From Sphingomonas sp. R-74633 (GTDB lineage Bacteria; Pseudomonadota; Alphaproteobacteria; Sphingomonadales; Sphingomonadaceae), in the NCBI RefSeq assembly GCF_013416555.1, contig NZ_JACCFG010000003.1:496001-560000 (forward strand): DNA of 64,000 nucleotides, given 5' to 3'. Within the stretch, counting starts at the first letter, position 1; each line of letters starts with the position of its first letter. Position numbers and translations under genes: made by a program. The notes under the pieces were generated by a model, which saw only the letters and a list, made by a program, of their open reading frames with translations, was not told the DNA's origin and searched no databases. Below, piece by piece: positions 17,802-25,973 of the stretch.

Positions 17802-18427
17802 TTCCGATAAGTGCCCGTGAAGCTGACATTCGCGCCGCCACAACGATTATTGTCGGTCACGACGAGATACGCGCCCAGCGGCTTGATCCGGACCTGGCAA
17901 TCGTCGCTGAACGCGTCGTTGTAGTAGGTGAGCATGCCGGCGATCGGCGTCGCATCGCCTTCGATCTGCCCGACATGGACCCCGCCGCGCTCCACCCTGT
18001 CGCGGTCGCGACTTCCCCATAATGCGCTGCCGGTGATGTGAAGCGCGCCGCGAGCCGGGCTGCGCGTGATGTCGATGTCGTTGTCCCAGCTCTTCCAACT
18101 GCCCAGCCAGGAGCCTGGCGCCGGTGCGGGTAGCGCAACTGCGCGCAGAGCATCGCTCTCGATCCAGCCGCTGGTTGGGTCGCTCCGACCCGGCGCGACA
18201 TAGGTGACTTGGGTGAAGTTCCCGCGAACTTCGGTGGCGACGAGTTGGTCGCCGGGCAGGACATAGGCCTTGCGCCGGCAGACAGGGGTGCGCGCGGGGC
18301 AGCCCTTTCGCTCGGCATCGTCATAGAAAAAGCGCTGCGGGCCGGGCTTGACCTGAACTAGCGCGCCCTTGGGCAGCGGTGCGTCGGGTACGGCCTGGAG
18401 AAGCAACGCTAGCACCAAAACCGACAT
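17798..18427 (-). CDS. Secreted protein of unknown function with SH3-like stretch
   Basis: A 209-residue protein with an N-terminal hydrophobic signal (SVLVLALLLQAVPDAPLP). Residues 20-90 (KGALVQVKPGPQRFFYDD, PGDQLVATEVRGNFTQVTYV, SGWIESDALR) resemble a bacterial SH3 domain; residues 105-209 contain WKSWDNDIDITRS, GSALWG and a final VSFTGTYRK that look like a lipocalin-like or lysozyme-inhibitor-type beta domain. Paired cysteines suggest a periplasmic location. Exact function unknown. Coupled to the small membrane protein downstream. Confidence 0.65.
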   Translation of the reverse strand: MSVLVLALLLQAVPDAPLPKGALVQVKPGPQRFFYDDAERKGCPARTPVCRRKAYVLPGDQLVATEVRGNFTQVTYVAPGRSDPTSGWIESDALRAVALPAPAPGSWLGSWKSWDNDIDITRSPARGALHITGSALWGSRDRDRVERGGVHVGQIEGDATPIAGMLTYYNDAFSDDCQVRIKPLGAYLVVTDNNRCGGANVSFTGTYRK

Positions 18428-18444
18428 CCCAATCCCCCGAAAAG

Positions 18445-19662
18445 CTAGACCGTCATTCCCTGCAGCAGCTTCGGCACATCGCCGCTTTCGCCGCGCGCCT
18501 CGGCCATGAACCAGTCCTTCAAGGGCGGCAGCTTGTCGACCGCAGAGAGGCCGAAGCGGCGGACGGCGCTGGCGGTCTTGCCGGGGATGCCGAACAGCCG
18601 GGTCAGCCCGTCGGTGGCAGCGGCGACCATGAAGGTGTCGAGCCCGCGCCAGCGCTGGTAGCGCGCGAGCAGCTGCGGGTCGCCCATGTCGAGGCCGAGG
18701 CGCTTGCCGTCGACCAGCACCTCGACCAGCGTGGCAACGTCGCGGAAGCCGACATTGACGCCCTGGCCGGCGATCGGATGGATGCCGTGCGCGGCATCGC
18801 CGACCAGCGCCAGCCGGTCGCTCGTGATCCAGGCGGCGTGGTGGAAGCCCAGCGGATGGCTGAAGCGCGCGGTAAGCGGGCCGAGCTTGCCCAGGAACCC
18901 GCCCATCCGCTTCTCCGCCTCGTGCAGATAGGCGCGCTCGGAGATCTTCATCATGCCGGCGGCATCGCGGGCGTTGACCGTCCACACCACTGCAGAGCGA
19001 TGGCCATTCTCATCGTCGAGCAGCGGCAGGATCGCGAACGGCCCCTCGGGATAGAAGATCTCGAAGGCGATATTCTCGTGGCTGCGCTCGTGGCCGAGCG
19101 TGGCGACCATGGCGGCATGATCATAGCTCCAGCGCGCGGTGCTGAGATTGGCGGCCTCGCGCGTCGGCGAGTTGCGGCCCTCGGCGCCGATCAGCAGCTG
19201 GGCGTGGACGGTGGTGCCGTCGCTGAGCTGCGCGGTGACGCCGAATTCACTGCGTTCCACGTGAAGCGCGCGGGTCTGCATGCGCACATCGGCAAGCGGT
19301 GCGGCGACCGCGGCTTCGTAGAGCGCGGTGCGCAGGATGCGGTTTTCGAACATATGGCCGAGCGCGCCATCGCCTTCGCCCGGCGCGAAATCGAGCTTGC
19401 CGGGTTCGAGCCCGTCCGAGACGCGGATGCCCTGGATCGGGCACCCCTTGCCGGCGAGGCGCGGCGCAACGCCGATCGCTTCGAACATCCGCATCGGCGC
19501 GCTGGCGATCGCCGAGGCGCGGCCGTCATGCTTCGCAGCGAGGATCTGCGCCGGATCGGCGGGATCGACGACGATCGAGGAAATGCCATGCGCATCGAGC
19601 GCGGTGGCCAGCGCCGAGCCGACCAGCCCGCCGCCGAGAATGAGGACATCTGCGCGATCCAT
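18445..19662 (-). CDS. UbiH/UbiF/VisC/COQ6-family FAD-dependent hydroxylase
   Basis: Aromatic-ring monooxygenase of the ubiquinone family, 405 residues from the ATG at 19662. It carries the FAD GxGxxG loop LILGGGLVGSALA at the N-terminus, the DG-type motif near 150-170 (IGAEGRNSPTRE), and the second FAD motif GDAAHGIHPIAGQGVNVGFRD near 280-300. Expected role: one ring hydroxylation in ubiquinone synthesis; which position cannot be told. An upstream ATG at 19683 adds seven residues. Divergent from ftsK. A parS-like sequence lies inside at 19254-19267. Confidence 0.9.
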   Translation of the reverse strand: MDRADVLILGGGLVGSALATALDAHGISSIVVDPADPAQILAAKHDGRASAIASAPMRMFEAIGVAPRLAGKGCPIQGIRVSDGLEPGKLDFAPGEGDGALGHMFENRILRTALYEAAVAAPLADVRMQTRALHVERSEFGVTAQLSDGTTVHAQLLIGAEGRNSPTREAANLSTARWSYDHAAMVATLGHERSHENIAFEIFYPEGPFAILPLLDDENGHRSAVVWTVNARDAAGMMKISERAYLHEAEKRMGGFLGKLGPLTARFSHPLGFHHAAWITSDRLALVGDAAHGIHPIAGQGVNVGFRDVATLVEVLVDGKRLGLDMGDPQLLARYQRWRGLDTFMVAAATDGLTRLFGIPGKTASAVRRFGLSAVDKLPPLKDWFMAEARGESGDVPKLLQGMTV

Positions 19663-19794
19663 AGGCGTGCCGTAGCGTGGCACGAACGGACTGCCAATGG
19701 CACGGATGCGCCGGAACGTGGCGGGAACGCTTGACGGCGGAGTCCCGGCAGGCGATTAACCGGCTCGCACCCCCTGAAATTCTGGAGGCTGGGC

Positions 19795-22125
19795 ATGGCG
19801 TCCCGGGCACAGGCGCCGCTTTGGCGCGAAACGATGAAGGCCGGCGCGCGCCGCAGTGGCGCGGTGATCGGCGGAGCCGCCCTGTTTCTGGGCGTGCTGG
19901 CGCTCGGCGTCGCGCTGGGCAGCTATCAGCCGACCGATCCGTCGCTCAACACCGCCGCGGCAGGCCCGGCGCGCAACTGGATGGGCGAGCCCGGCGCGTG
20001 GATCGCCGACCTGCTCTATGCGCTGCTCGGACCCGCGGTGTGGCTGTTCCTGCCGATCGGGCTGATCGTCGCCTATCGCCTGCTCAAGGACCGGCCGGTG
20101 GGCAATTGGGGCACGATGTTCCGCGGCGTCGGCGTGGGCGTGATCTTCGTCGCCACCGCGCTCGCCTTTTTCTCCACCGATGCGGTGCTCTCGCTGGCGG
20201 GCGGCTGGGGCGGCGTGGTCGGGCTCAGCATCGCCGGGCTGTTCAACTGGGCGATCGGCTTTGCCGGCGACCCGGGCATAAGCTGGTGGGCCGGACGCGG
20301 GCTCGGCCTGGTCTGCGGGCTGATCGGCCTGTTCATCTGGTGGCGCAGCCTCGACTTCACTCTGCCCGAGCGCGCGATCCGCATGCCGAGCATCCCGAGC
20401 CTGAAGGGGCCGGGCAAGACCGCGTTGATCGGCGGGCCCGAGCCGCGCGAGCGCGAACGTGAAGTCGCCGAACCGAAGATCCGCGAGGGCCGCGAGCCGC
20501 GCAAGACCGTGGTGCCCGACAATCGCCCCGGCCCGGTGATCGCCGACCGGATGGTCGCGCCCTCTCCTGCGCGGACCAAGCCGCCGACTCAGACCAGCCT
20601 CGATTTCAAGGACAGCTATCAGCTTCCGCCGATCGACCTGCTCAAGGCACCCCCGGTCAACAAGAATGCCGGGATCGACAAGGCGGCGCTGGAGCGCAAC
20701 GCCCGGCTGCTCGAGAGCGTGCTCGACGATTTCAACGTGAAGGGCCAGATCGTCGAGGTTCGCCCCGGCCCGGTCGTCACCATGTATGAGCTCGAGCCTG
20801 CCGCCGGCATCAAGGCAAGCCGCGTGATCCAGCTTGCCGACGACGTGGCGCGCAACATGTCCGCCACCTCTGCGCGCATCGCGACGATCCCGGGGCGCAG
20901 CGTGATCGGCATCGAGCTGCCCAATGCTATCCGTGAGCCGGTCAATCTGCACGAGCTGATCGCCAGCCAGGCATTCGAGGACCAGGGCGCGACGCTGCCG
21001 CTGGTGCTCGGAAAGAATATCGGCGGCGATCCCGTCATCGCCGACCTCGCGCCAATGCCGCATCTGCTCGTCGCCGGTACCACCGGCTCGGGCAAGTCGG
21101 TGGGCCTCAACTCGATGATCCTCTCTTTGCTCTACCGGCTGACGCCCGAGCAGTGCCGGATGATCATGATCGATCCCAAGATGCTCGAACTGAGCATGTA
21201 CAAGGACATTCCGCATCTGCTCGCCGATGTGGTGACCGAGCCGGCCAAGGCCGTGCGCGCGCTCAAATGGGCGGTGGAGCAGATGGAAGACCGCTACCGG
21301 ATGATGGCGCATGCCAATGTCCGCAGCCTCGCCTCGTTCAACGACAAGGTGCGCCAGGCCAAGGCCAAGGGCCAGAAGCTCGGGCGCAAGGTGCAGGTCG
21401 GCTACGACCCCGACAGCGGCAAGCCGATCTACGAGGAAGAGGCGCTTGACCTGCAGCCGCTGCCGCAGATCGTGGTGATCGTCGACGAGCTCGCCGACCT
21501 GATGATGACCGCGGGCAAGGAAGTCGAATTCCTGATCCAGCGCCTCGCGCAGAAGGCGCGCGCGGCGGGCATCCACCTGATCATGGCGACGCAGCGCCCC
21601 TCGGTCGACGTCATCACCGGCGTGATCAAGGCGAATTTGCCGACCCGCCTCTCCTTCTACGTCGCCAGCAAGATCGATTCGCGCACCATCCTAGGCGAGC
21701 AGGGCGCCGAGCAGCTGCTCGGCAAGGGCGACATGCTCTATATGCCGGGCGGCAAGCAGCTGGTCCGCGTCCACGGCCCGTTCGTCAGCGACGACGAAGT
21801 CCAGGCGGTCGCCGATTTCTGGCGCTCGCAGGGGACGCCCGACTATATCACTGCGGTCACCGAGGAGCCCGAGGATGGCGGGTTCAGCCTCGACGGCGCG
21901 CCCGAGGGTGACGATTCGCCGGAGGACCAGCTCTATCGCCGCGCGATCCAGCTGGTGGCGGAAAGCCAGAAGGCATCGACCTCGTGGCTGCAGCGCCAGC
22001 TGCGCGTCGGCTACAACTCCGCGGCGCGGCTGGTGGAGCGGATGGAAAAGGACGAGCTGGTCTCTCGCCCCGACCATGTCGGCCGCCGCGAAGTGCTGAT
22101 GGATACCGACGGGCGGCAGCTCTAA
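19795..22125 (+). CDS. ftsK: DNA translocase FtsK
   Basis: Septal ATP-driven DNA pump that clears the terminus and activates XerCD-dif recombination. The 776-residue protein has an N-terminal membrane domain with about four helices (residues 18-190), a short charged linker (about 200-270), the motor domain with Walker A VAGTTGSGKSVGLNSMI near 425 and Walker B IVVIVDELADLMM, and a C-terminal winged-helix gamma domain (SWLQRQLRVGYNSAARLVERME) that reads KOPS sites. It is followed by lolA 87 bp downstream. Confidence 0.96.
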   Translation: MASRAQAPLWRETMKAGARRSGAVIGGAALFLGVLALGVALGSYQPTDPSLNTAAAGPARNWMGEPGAWIADLLYALLGPAVWLFLPIGLIVAYRLLKDRPVGNWGTMFRGVGVGVIFVATALAFFSTDAVLSLAGGWGGVVGLSIAGLFNWAIGFAGDPGISWWAGRGLGLVCGLIGLFIWWRSLDFTLPERAIRMPSIPSLKGPGKTALIGGPEPREREREVAEPKIREGREPRKTVVPDNRPGPVIADRMVAPSPARTKPPTQTSLDFKDSYQLPPIDLLKAPPVNKNAGIDKAALERNARLLESVLDDFNVKGQIVEVRPGPVVTMYELEPAAGIKASRVIQLADDVARNMSATSARIATIPGRSVIGIELPNAIREPVNLHELIASQAFEDQGATLPLVLGKNIGGDPVIADLAPMPHLLVAGTTGSGKSVGLNSMILSLLYRLTPEQCRMIMIDPKMLELSMYKDIPHLLADVVTEPAKAVRALKWAVEQMEDRYRMMAHANVRSLASFNDKVRQAKAKGQKLGRKVQVGYDPDSGKPIYEEEALDLQPLPQIVVIVDELADLMMTAGKEVEFLIQRLAQKARAAGIHLIMATQRPSVDVITGVIKANLPTRLSFYVASKIDSRTILGEQGAEQLLGKGDMLYMPGGKQLVRVHGPFVSDDEVQAVADFWRSQGTPDYITAVTEEPEDGGFSLDGAPEGDDSPEDQLYRRAIQLVAESQKASTSWLQRQLRVGYNSAARLVERMEKDELVSRPDHVGRREVLMDTDGRQL

Positions 22126-22142
22126 ACGGATCGAAAAGCGGG

Positions 22143-22184
22143 CTCAGGGGGTTCAGGGGACATTCAAGCCCCGCCCTTCAGGGG
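22143..22184 (+). promoter_or_regulatory. Repeated TTCAGGGG-type boxes upstream of lolA
   Basis: CTCAGGGG (22143), TTCAGGGG (22152), TTCAAG (22163) and TTCAGGGG (22177) lie in the same orientation within 42 bp, the first three at roughly one helical turn. This suits a direct-repeat-binding response regulator controlling lolA. The regulator cannot be named. Confidence 0.4.
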
Positions 22185-22212
22185 CATTCCCCGCAATCTG
22201 GAGAATGAACAC

Positions 22213-22830
22213 GTGTTTGCACGGCCCCTCGCCTTCAGCCTCGCCCTGTCAGCGCCTGCGCTGATCTCTGCGGCTGCCGCGCCCGCAGCTGGCGAACTCG
22301 CGCAGGTGCAGCAGCATCTCTCGGGCGTGACCTCGATGACCGCCGGTTTCGCGCAGACCGACCGCAACGGCCGCACGCTCACCGGCACGATGACGCTCAA
22401 GCGCCCCGGCAAGATCCGCTTCCAATATCAGAAGGGCGTCCCCCAGCTGATCGTGGCGGACGGGCGCAGCCTCTATTTCATCGATTACCAGGTGCGCCAG
22501 GTTGATCGCTGGCCGATCGGCAATTCGCCGCTGGCGGTGCTGCTCAACCCGAAGAAGGACATCACCAAATTCGCCAAGCTGGTGCCGACGGGCAGCCCCC
22601 AGCTGGTCTCGATCGAGGTCCATGATTCGGACCATCCCGAATATGGCCGGATCACGATGATCTTCCAGAAGAACGCCTCGGCGCCCGGCGGGCTGATGCT
22701 CCAGGGCTGGGTGGCGCTGGATTCGCAGAACAACCGCACGACGATCCGGCTGTCGAACCAGCAGTTCAATGCCAATATCAGCGACGGAGCGTTCCGCTGG
22801 AACGACCCGCGGAAGCAGGGTCCGCGCTAG
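22213..22830 (+). CDS. lolA: LolA-family outer membrane lipoprotein carrier
   Basis: Periplasmic chaperone that ferries lipoproteins from LolCDE to the outer membrane. The 205-residue protein has a signal peptide (about 1-24, cleaved near AAAAPAAG) and the LolA core: MTAGFAQTDRNGRTLTGTMTLKRPGKIRFQY near 45-75, LIVADGRSLYFIDYQVRQVDRWP and the final beta strands ending FRWNDPRKQG. The GTG at 22213 is chosen because the nearby ATG (22205) is out of frame; GGAG lies just upstream. Located between ftsK and xthA, as in other sphingomonads. Confidence 0.9.
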   Translation: MFARPLAFSLALSAPALISAAAAPAAGELAQVQQHLSGVTSMTAGFAQTDRNGRTLTGTMTLKRPGKIRFQYQKGVPQLIVADGRSLYFIDYQVRQVDRWPIGNSPLAVLLNPKKDITKFAKLVPTGSPQLVSIEVHDSDHPEYGRITMIFQKNASAPGGLMLQGWVALDSQNNRTTIRLSNQQFNANISDGAFRWNDPRKQGPR

Positions 22831-22835
22831 GCTGA

Positions 22836-23001
22836 ACACCGTTCATGCTGGCGACAGGTAGCCGGGCATAGAACCTGTCTTGCGGATGTGAGGGCGTACC
22901 CGGGATTTTCCCCCTGTTGCTCGGGATCTTCACACCCCGCCTGCGTGACGAACGCTAGGTCGGCCCTCGTTCCAATGCCCCCGGAGCGAGGGCCTTTCCT
23001 T
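22836..23001 (+). ncRNA. Candidate structured RNA between lolA and xthA
   Basis: No gene fits this stretch, but it folds: outer stem GTTCATGC (22841) with GCGT/GAAC (22943-22953); hairpin GACAGGT/ACCTGTC (22853-22879); stem GCGG and TGTGA (22882-22891) with TCACA and CCGC (22930-22940); then a 12-bp terminator stem with T-rich tail (22962-23001). The shape is a three-way junction ending in a terminator on the plus strand. It could be an independent sRNA, a 3' fragment of the lolA mRNA, or a leader of xthA. I do not recognise an Rfam family. Confidence 0.45.
22962..23001 (+). terminator. Rho-independent terminator after lolA / candidate RNA
   Basis: Twelve-bp arms GGCCCTCGTTCC and GGAGCGAGGGCC (one G-T pair) with a nine-base loop are followed by TTTCCTT. 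It ends 53 bp before the xthA ATG, separating lolA from xthA transcription. Confidence 0.8.
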
Positions 23002-23054
23002 GTCTGATGGACTTGGACTGGTGCGCGGGCGAAACACTCCCTAAATCCGGCGCG

Positions 23055-23837
23055 ATGAAGATCGCCTCCTGGAACATCAACTCCGTCCGCTTCCGCATCG
23101 AGATCGTCGAGCAGTTCCTGCGCGAAGAGGCTCCCGACATCCTGTGCCTGCAAGAAACCAAGGTGATCGACGGGGACTTCCCCGAAGGCGCCTTCCGCGC
23201 GATGGGCTATGACCACATCATCAAGCACGGCCAGCGCATGCACCACGGCGTGGCGATCATCGCGCGCGTGCCGGTGGTCGAGGACGACCGGTTCGACTGG
23301 CAGGCCAATGGCGAGGCCCGCCATGTCGGCGTGCGGCTGCCGAACGGCGTGCGACTCGAGAATGTCTACGTCCCTGCCGGCGGCGACGTGCCCAATCGCG
23401 AGGTGAACCCCAAGTTCGGCCAGAAGCTCGATTTCCTCGAGCGGATGATCGGCTGGTCCGAAGGCCTCGACGTCCCCTCGATCCTGACCGGCGACTTCAA
23501 CATCGCGCCGCTGGAGAGCGACGTGTGGAGCCACAAGCAGCTGCTCGACGTGGTCAGCCACACCCCGATCGAAGTCGAGACGCTGGGCCGGCTGCAGGCG
23601 GCGAACGACTGGGTCGATCTGGGCCGCCACTTCATCCCCGCGCCGACGCGCAATTTCACCTGGTGGAGCTACCGCGCCAAGGACTGGGCCGCATCGGACC
23701 GCGGGCGCCGGCTCGATCATATGTGGGCGAGCCGCGACGTCGCAGCCAAGGCGACCAGCCACAAGGTGTGCGAGCCGTGCCGCTCGTGGCTCAAGCCCTC
23801 CGACCACGTCCCGATCATCACCGAGTTCGCCTTTTGA
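23055..23837 (+). CDS. xthA: Exodeoxyribonuclease III
   Basis: Mg-dependent 3'-5' exonuclease and AP endonuclease of base excision repair, 260 residues. It has the exonuclease-endonuclease-phosphatase fold motifs: MKIASWNINSVRFR, CLQETKV (metal glutamate), GDFNIAPLESDVW near 150, WWSYRA and RLDHMWAS, ending SDHVPIITEF with the catalytic D-H pair. The ATG at 23055 gives the family N-terminus. Its stop overlaps the TTG start of ribA (TTGA). Confidence 0.95.
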   Translation: MKIASWNINSVRFRIEIVEQFLREEAPDILCLQETKVIDGDFPEGAFRAMGYDHIIKHGQRMHHGVAIIARVPVVEDDRFDWQANGEARHVGVRLPNGVRLENVYVPAGGDVPNREVNPKFGQKLDFLERMIGWSEGLDVPSILTGDFNIAPLESDVWSHKQLLDVVSHTPIEVETLGRLQAANDWVDLGRHFIPAPTRNFTWWSYRAKDWAASDRGRRLDHMWASRDVAAKATSHKVCEPCRSWLKPSDHVPIITEFAF

Positions 23838-24877
23838 GCGCGCACGCCGCCGCCCGTGCCGTCGACGCGCTGCGCCGCGGCTGGCCCGTGGCGATCGGCG
23901 AGCTGGCGCTGCTCGCGGTGGAGACTGCCGATGCGCGGCGGCTGGCGGCGTTCGATGAAGCGGGTACCGCCGATCTGCTGCTGTCCGCCGGCCGCGCGGC
24001 GACGCTCAAGCTCGCCAACCAGCGCGATGCCGCGACTCCGGACGCCCCGGTGCTGGTCGAGCGTGCGCCCTGGCTCGACTTCGATACTGCGACGGCGCTG
24101 GCCGACCCGCAGTTCGATCTCGCCACACCCTTGAAGGGGCCCTTCCGCGCGATTCCGCTGGTCGAGCCCGAACTGGCCGCCGCTGCTTTGCGGCTCGCTC
24201 GGGTGGCGGGGCTGCTGCCGGCCTTTTTCGTCCGTCCCGCTGCCAGCGAGGAGACAATCACCCCGGCCGATATCGACGCACACGAAGATGCTGACCGCCT
24301 GCGCATCGTCGCGCGTGCGCATCTGCCGGTGCTCGATGCCGAAGACAGCGAGATCGTCGCCTTCCGTACCGACGAGATGCCCGGCGAGCATGTTGCGCTG
24401 CTGATCGGCGAGCCGAACGGCAATCCGCCGCTCGTCCGCCTGCACAGCGAGTGCCTGACCGGTGACGTGCTGGGCAGCCTCAAATGCGATTGCGGGCCAC
24501 AGCTCCAGGCGGCGATCCGCGAGATCCAGGCGAGCGGTTGGGGCATCCTGCTCTATCTGCGCCAGGAAGGGCGCGGGATCGGGCTGATCAACAAGCTGCG
24601 CGCCTATGCGCTGCAGGATCAGGGCTTCGACACGGTCGATGCCAATACTCGGCTGGGCTTCGCGGTAGACGCGCGCAACTTCGCCACCGCGGCCAGGATG
24701 CTGTCGCTGCTCGGCCAGCGACGGATCCGGTTGCTGACCAACAATCCGGAGAAGGTGGCGGCGCTGGAGGCCGCAGGGATCGAGGTCGCCGAGCGCGTCC
24801 CCCACTTCCTGCCGCCGAACCCGCATAACGAGCGCTATCTCGCGACCAAGCGCGACCGCACCGGGCATCAGTTCTGA
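23834..24877 (+). CDS. ribA: GTP cyclohydrolase II
   Basis: Converts GTP to the pyrimidine precursor of riboflavin. A 347-residue protein: the N-terminal ~150 residues form the extra domain seen in alphaproteobacterial RibA and lack the DHBP synthase active site; the C-terminal GCHII domain has the zinc cysteines in HSECLTGDVLGSLKCDCG, LYLRQEGRGIGLINK and LLTNNPEKVAALEAAGIEV. Start is TTG at 23834 inside the xthA stop; no ATG gives the same frame nearby. It overlaps the next gene's proposed CTG start. Confidence 0.92.
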   Translation: MSAHAAARAVDALRRGWPVAIGELALLAVETADARRLAAFDEAGTADLLLSAGRAATLKLANQRDAATPDAPVLVERAPWLDFDTATALADPQFDLATPLKGPFRAIPLVEPELAAAALRLARVAGLLPAFFVRPAASEETITPADIDAHEDADRLRIVARAHLPVLDAEDSEIVAFRTDEMPGEHVALLIGEPNGNPPLVRLHSECLTGDVLGSLKCDCGPQLQAAIREIQASGWGILLYLRQEGRGIGLINKLRAYALQDQGFDTVDANTRLGFAVDARNFATAARMLSLLGQRRIRLLTNNPEKVAALEAAGIEVAERVPHFLPPNPHNERYLATKRDRTGHQF

Positions 24878-25314
24878 GGTATTTCCTCGACACCGAGTTC
24901 AACGGATTCGGCGGGGCGCTGATCGCGCTGGCGCTGGTGCCCGAGGATGGCGGCGCGCCCTTCTACGCGGCGCTGCCCTGCCCCGACCCCACCGACTGGG
25001 TGGCCGAGCATATCCTGCCCGCGCTCGACGTGGCGCCGATCTCGCGCGAGGCGATGGGGCGGGCCTTCGCGGCCTATCTCGGCGACGATCCCGATCCGCT
25101 GCTGGTTGCCGACTGGCCCGAGGATATCGCCCATGCCGCGACGCTGCTGATCGCGGCACCGGGGCATCGCTATCCGATCGACCGCATCCGCTTCGAGCTG
25201 TGCGACGCCTTCGGCTTCGACAGCGCCGCGCTCAGCAAACGCCCGCACAACGCACTGTCTGACGCCATGGCGCTACGCGACTATCTCCTCGCCCGAGAGG
25301 CGAAGGGCTTTTAA
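24874..25314 (+). CDS. DEDDh 3'-5' exonuclease-like protein (probable CTG start)
   Basis: A 146-residue protein with exonuclease motifs: ExoI FLDTEFNGFGG at residues 4-14, a central aspartate in LVADWPEDIAHAATLL, and ExoIII RPHNALSDAMALRDYL near 130. It resembles small RNase-AS/3'-5' exoribonuclease-type proteins. The first in-frame ATG (24937) would delete ExoI, and the open frame reaches back only to 24829 with no ATG, GTG or TTG, so CTG at 24874, overlapping the ribA stop as CTGA, is the likely start. Substrate unknown. The stop overlaps the convergent HAD gene within TTAA. Confidence 0.75.
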   Translation: MRYFLDTEFNGFGGALIALALVPEDGGAPFYAALPCPDPTDWVAEHILPALDVAPISREAMGRAFAAYLGDDPDPLLVADWPEDIAHAATLLIAAPGHRYPIDRIRFELCDAFGFDSAALSKRPHNALSDAMALRDYLLAREAKGF

Positions 25315-25973
25315 GCGACCAACCGCGCGACTTCGTCGAAGTCGTGCGCGATCAGCGTCACCCCGAGCGCCCGCAACCGCTCGGCATGGTCGGGCGCGCA
25401 GTGCGAGCCGGCGCACAGGCCGATCACATCCGCGCCGGACGCCACCGCGCCGGTGACGCCCACCGGCGAATCCTCGAGGATCACGCAACGCTCGATCGGC
25501 ACGCCGAGCTGGGCGGCGGCATAAAGGTAGAGATCGGGCGCGGGCTTGCCGCGCGTAACGTGCTCGCGGCCGCTATAGATATGGTCGCCGAACGCGGCAC
25601 GGATGCCGAGATGCTCAAGATGGCTGCTGATCCAGTGCGTCGTGCTCGACGAGGCAATCGCGCGGGGCAACGAAGCCGGCAATCCTTCGACGAAACGGAT
25701 CGCACCGGCGACGGCGGGCAGGCCCTCTTCCAGCACGCGGGCATCCTCTTCGGCGCGGGCAGTGTGAAAGTCATCCGGGATCGCGCGACCGATCCACTTC
25801 TCGACCGCGCCGAGGAAATCGGCACCCGCCAGGCCCATGAAGTTGGCCATCGAGTCCTCAGGACTCGTCGGGTGACCGATGCTGGTCAGATACGCCGCGA
25901 TCTGGCGGTTGCCGGCCGCTTCGCTCTCGAGCAGCACGCCATCGAAATCGAACAGGATCGCGTCGTACTTCAT
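25311..25973 (-). CDS. HAD-superfamily phosphatase (beta-phosphoglucomutase-like)
   Basis: A 220-residue subfamily IA HAD hydrolase. Motif I is FDFDGVLLESE (nucleophile D10), motif II SSSTTHW near 110, motif III lysine in GKPAPDLYLYAA near 148, motif IV VILEDSPVGVTGAVASG near 172. A helical cap at about 15-85 makes it like phosphoglycolate phosphatase or beta-phosphoglucomutase; the substrate is not determinable. The ATG at 25973 overlaps the yggS stop (ATGA), so the two form an operon. Confidence 0.9.
   Translation of the reverse strand: MKYDAILFDFDGVLLESEAAGNRQIAAYLTSIGHPTSPEDSMANFMGLAGADFLGAVEKWIGRAIPDDFHTARAEEDARVLEEGLPAVAGAIRFVEGLPASLPRAIASSSTTHWISSHLEHLGIRAAFGDHIYSGREHVTRGKPAPDLYLYAAAQLGVPIERCVILEDSPVGVTGAVASGADVIGLCAGSHCAPDHAERLRALGVTLIAHDFDEVARLVA

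Noticed and set aside
22205..22214. AACACGTGTT near the lolA start as a parS site
   Set aside because: Only the central CACGTG matches; the flanks differ from the parS core.
22836..23001. Naming the structured region 6S, SRP or tmRNA
   Set aside because: None of the conserved motifs of these RNAs that I know is present, so it is left as unnamed.
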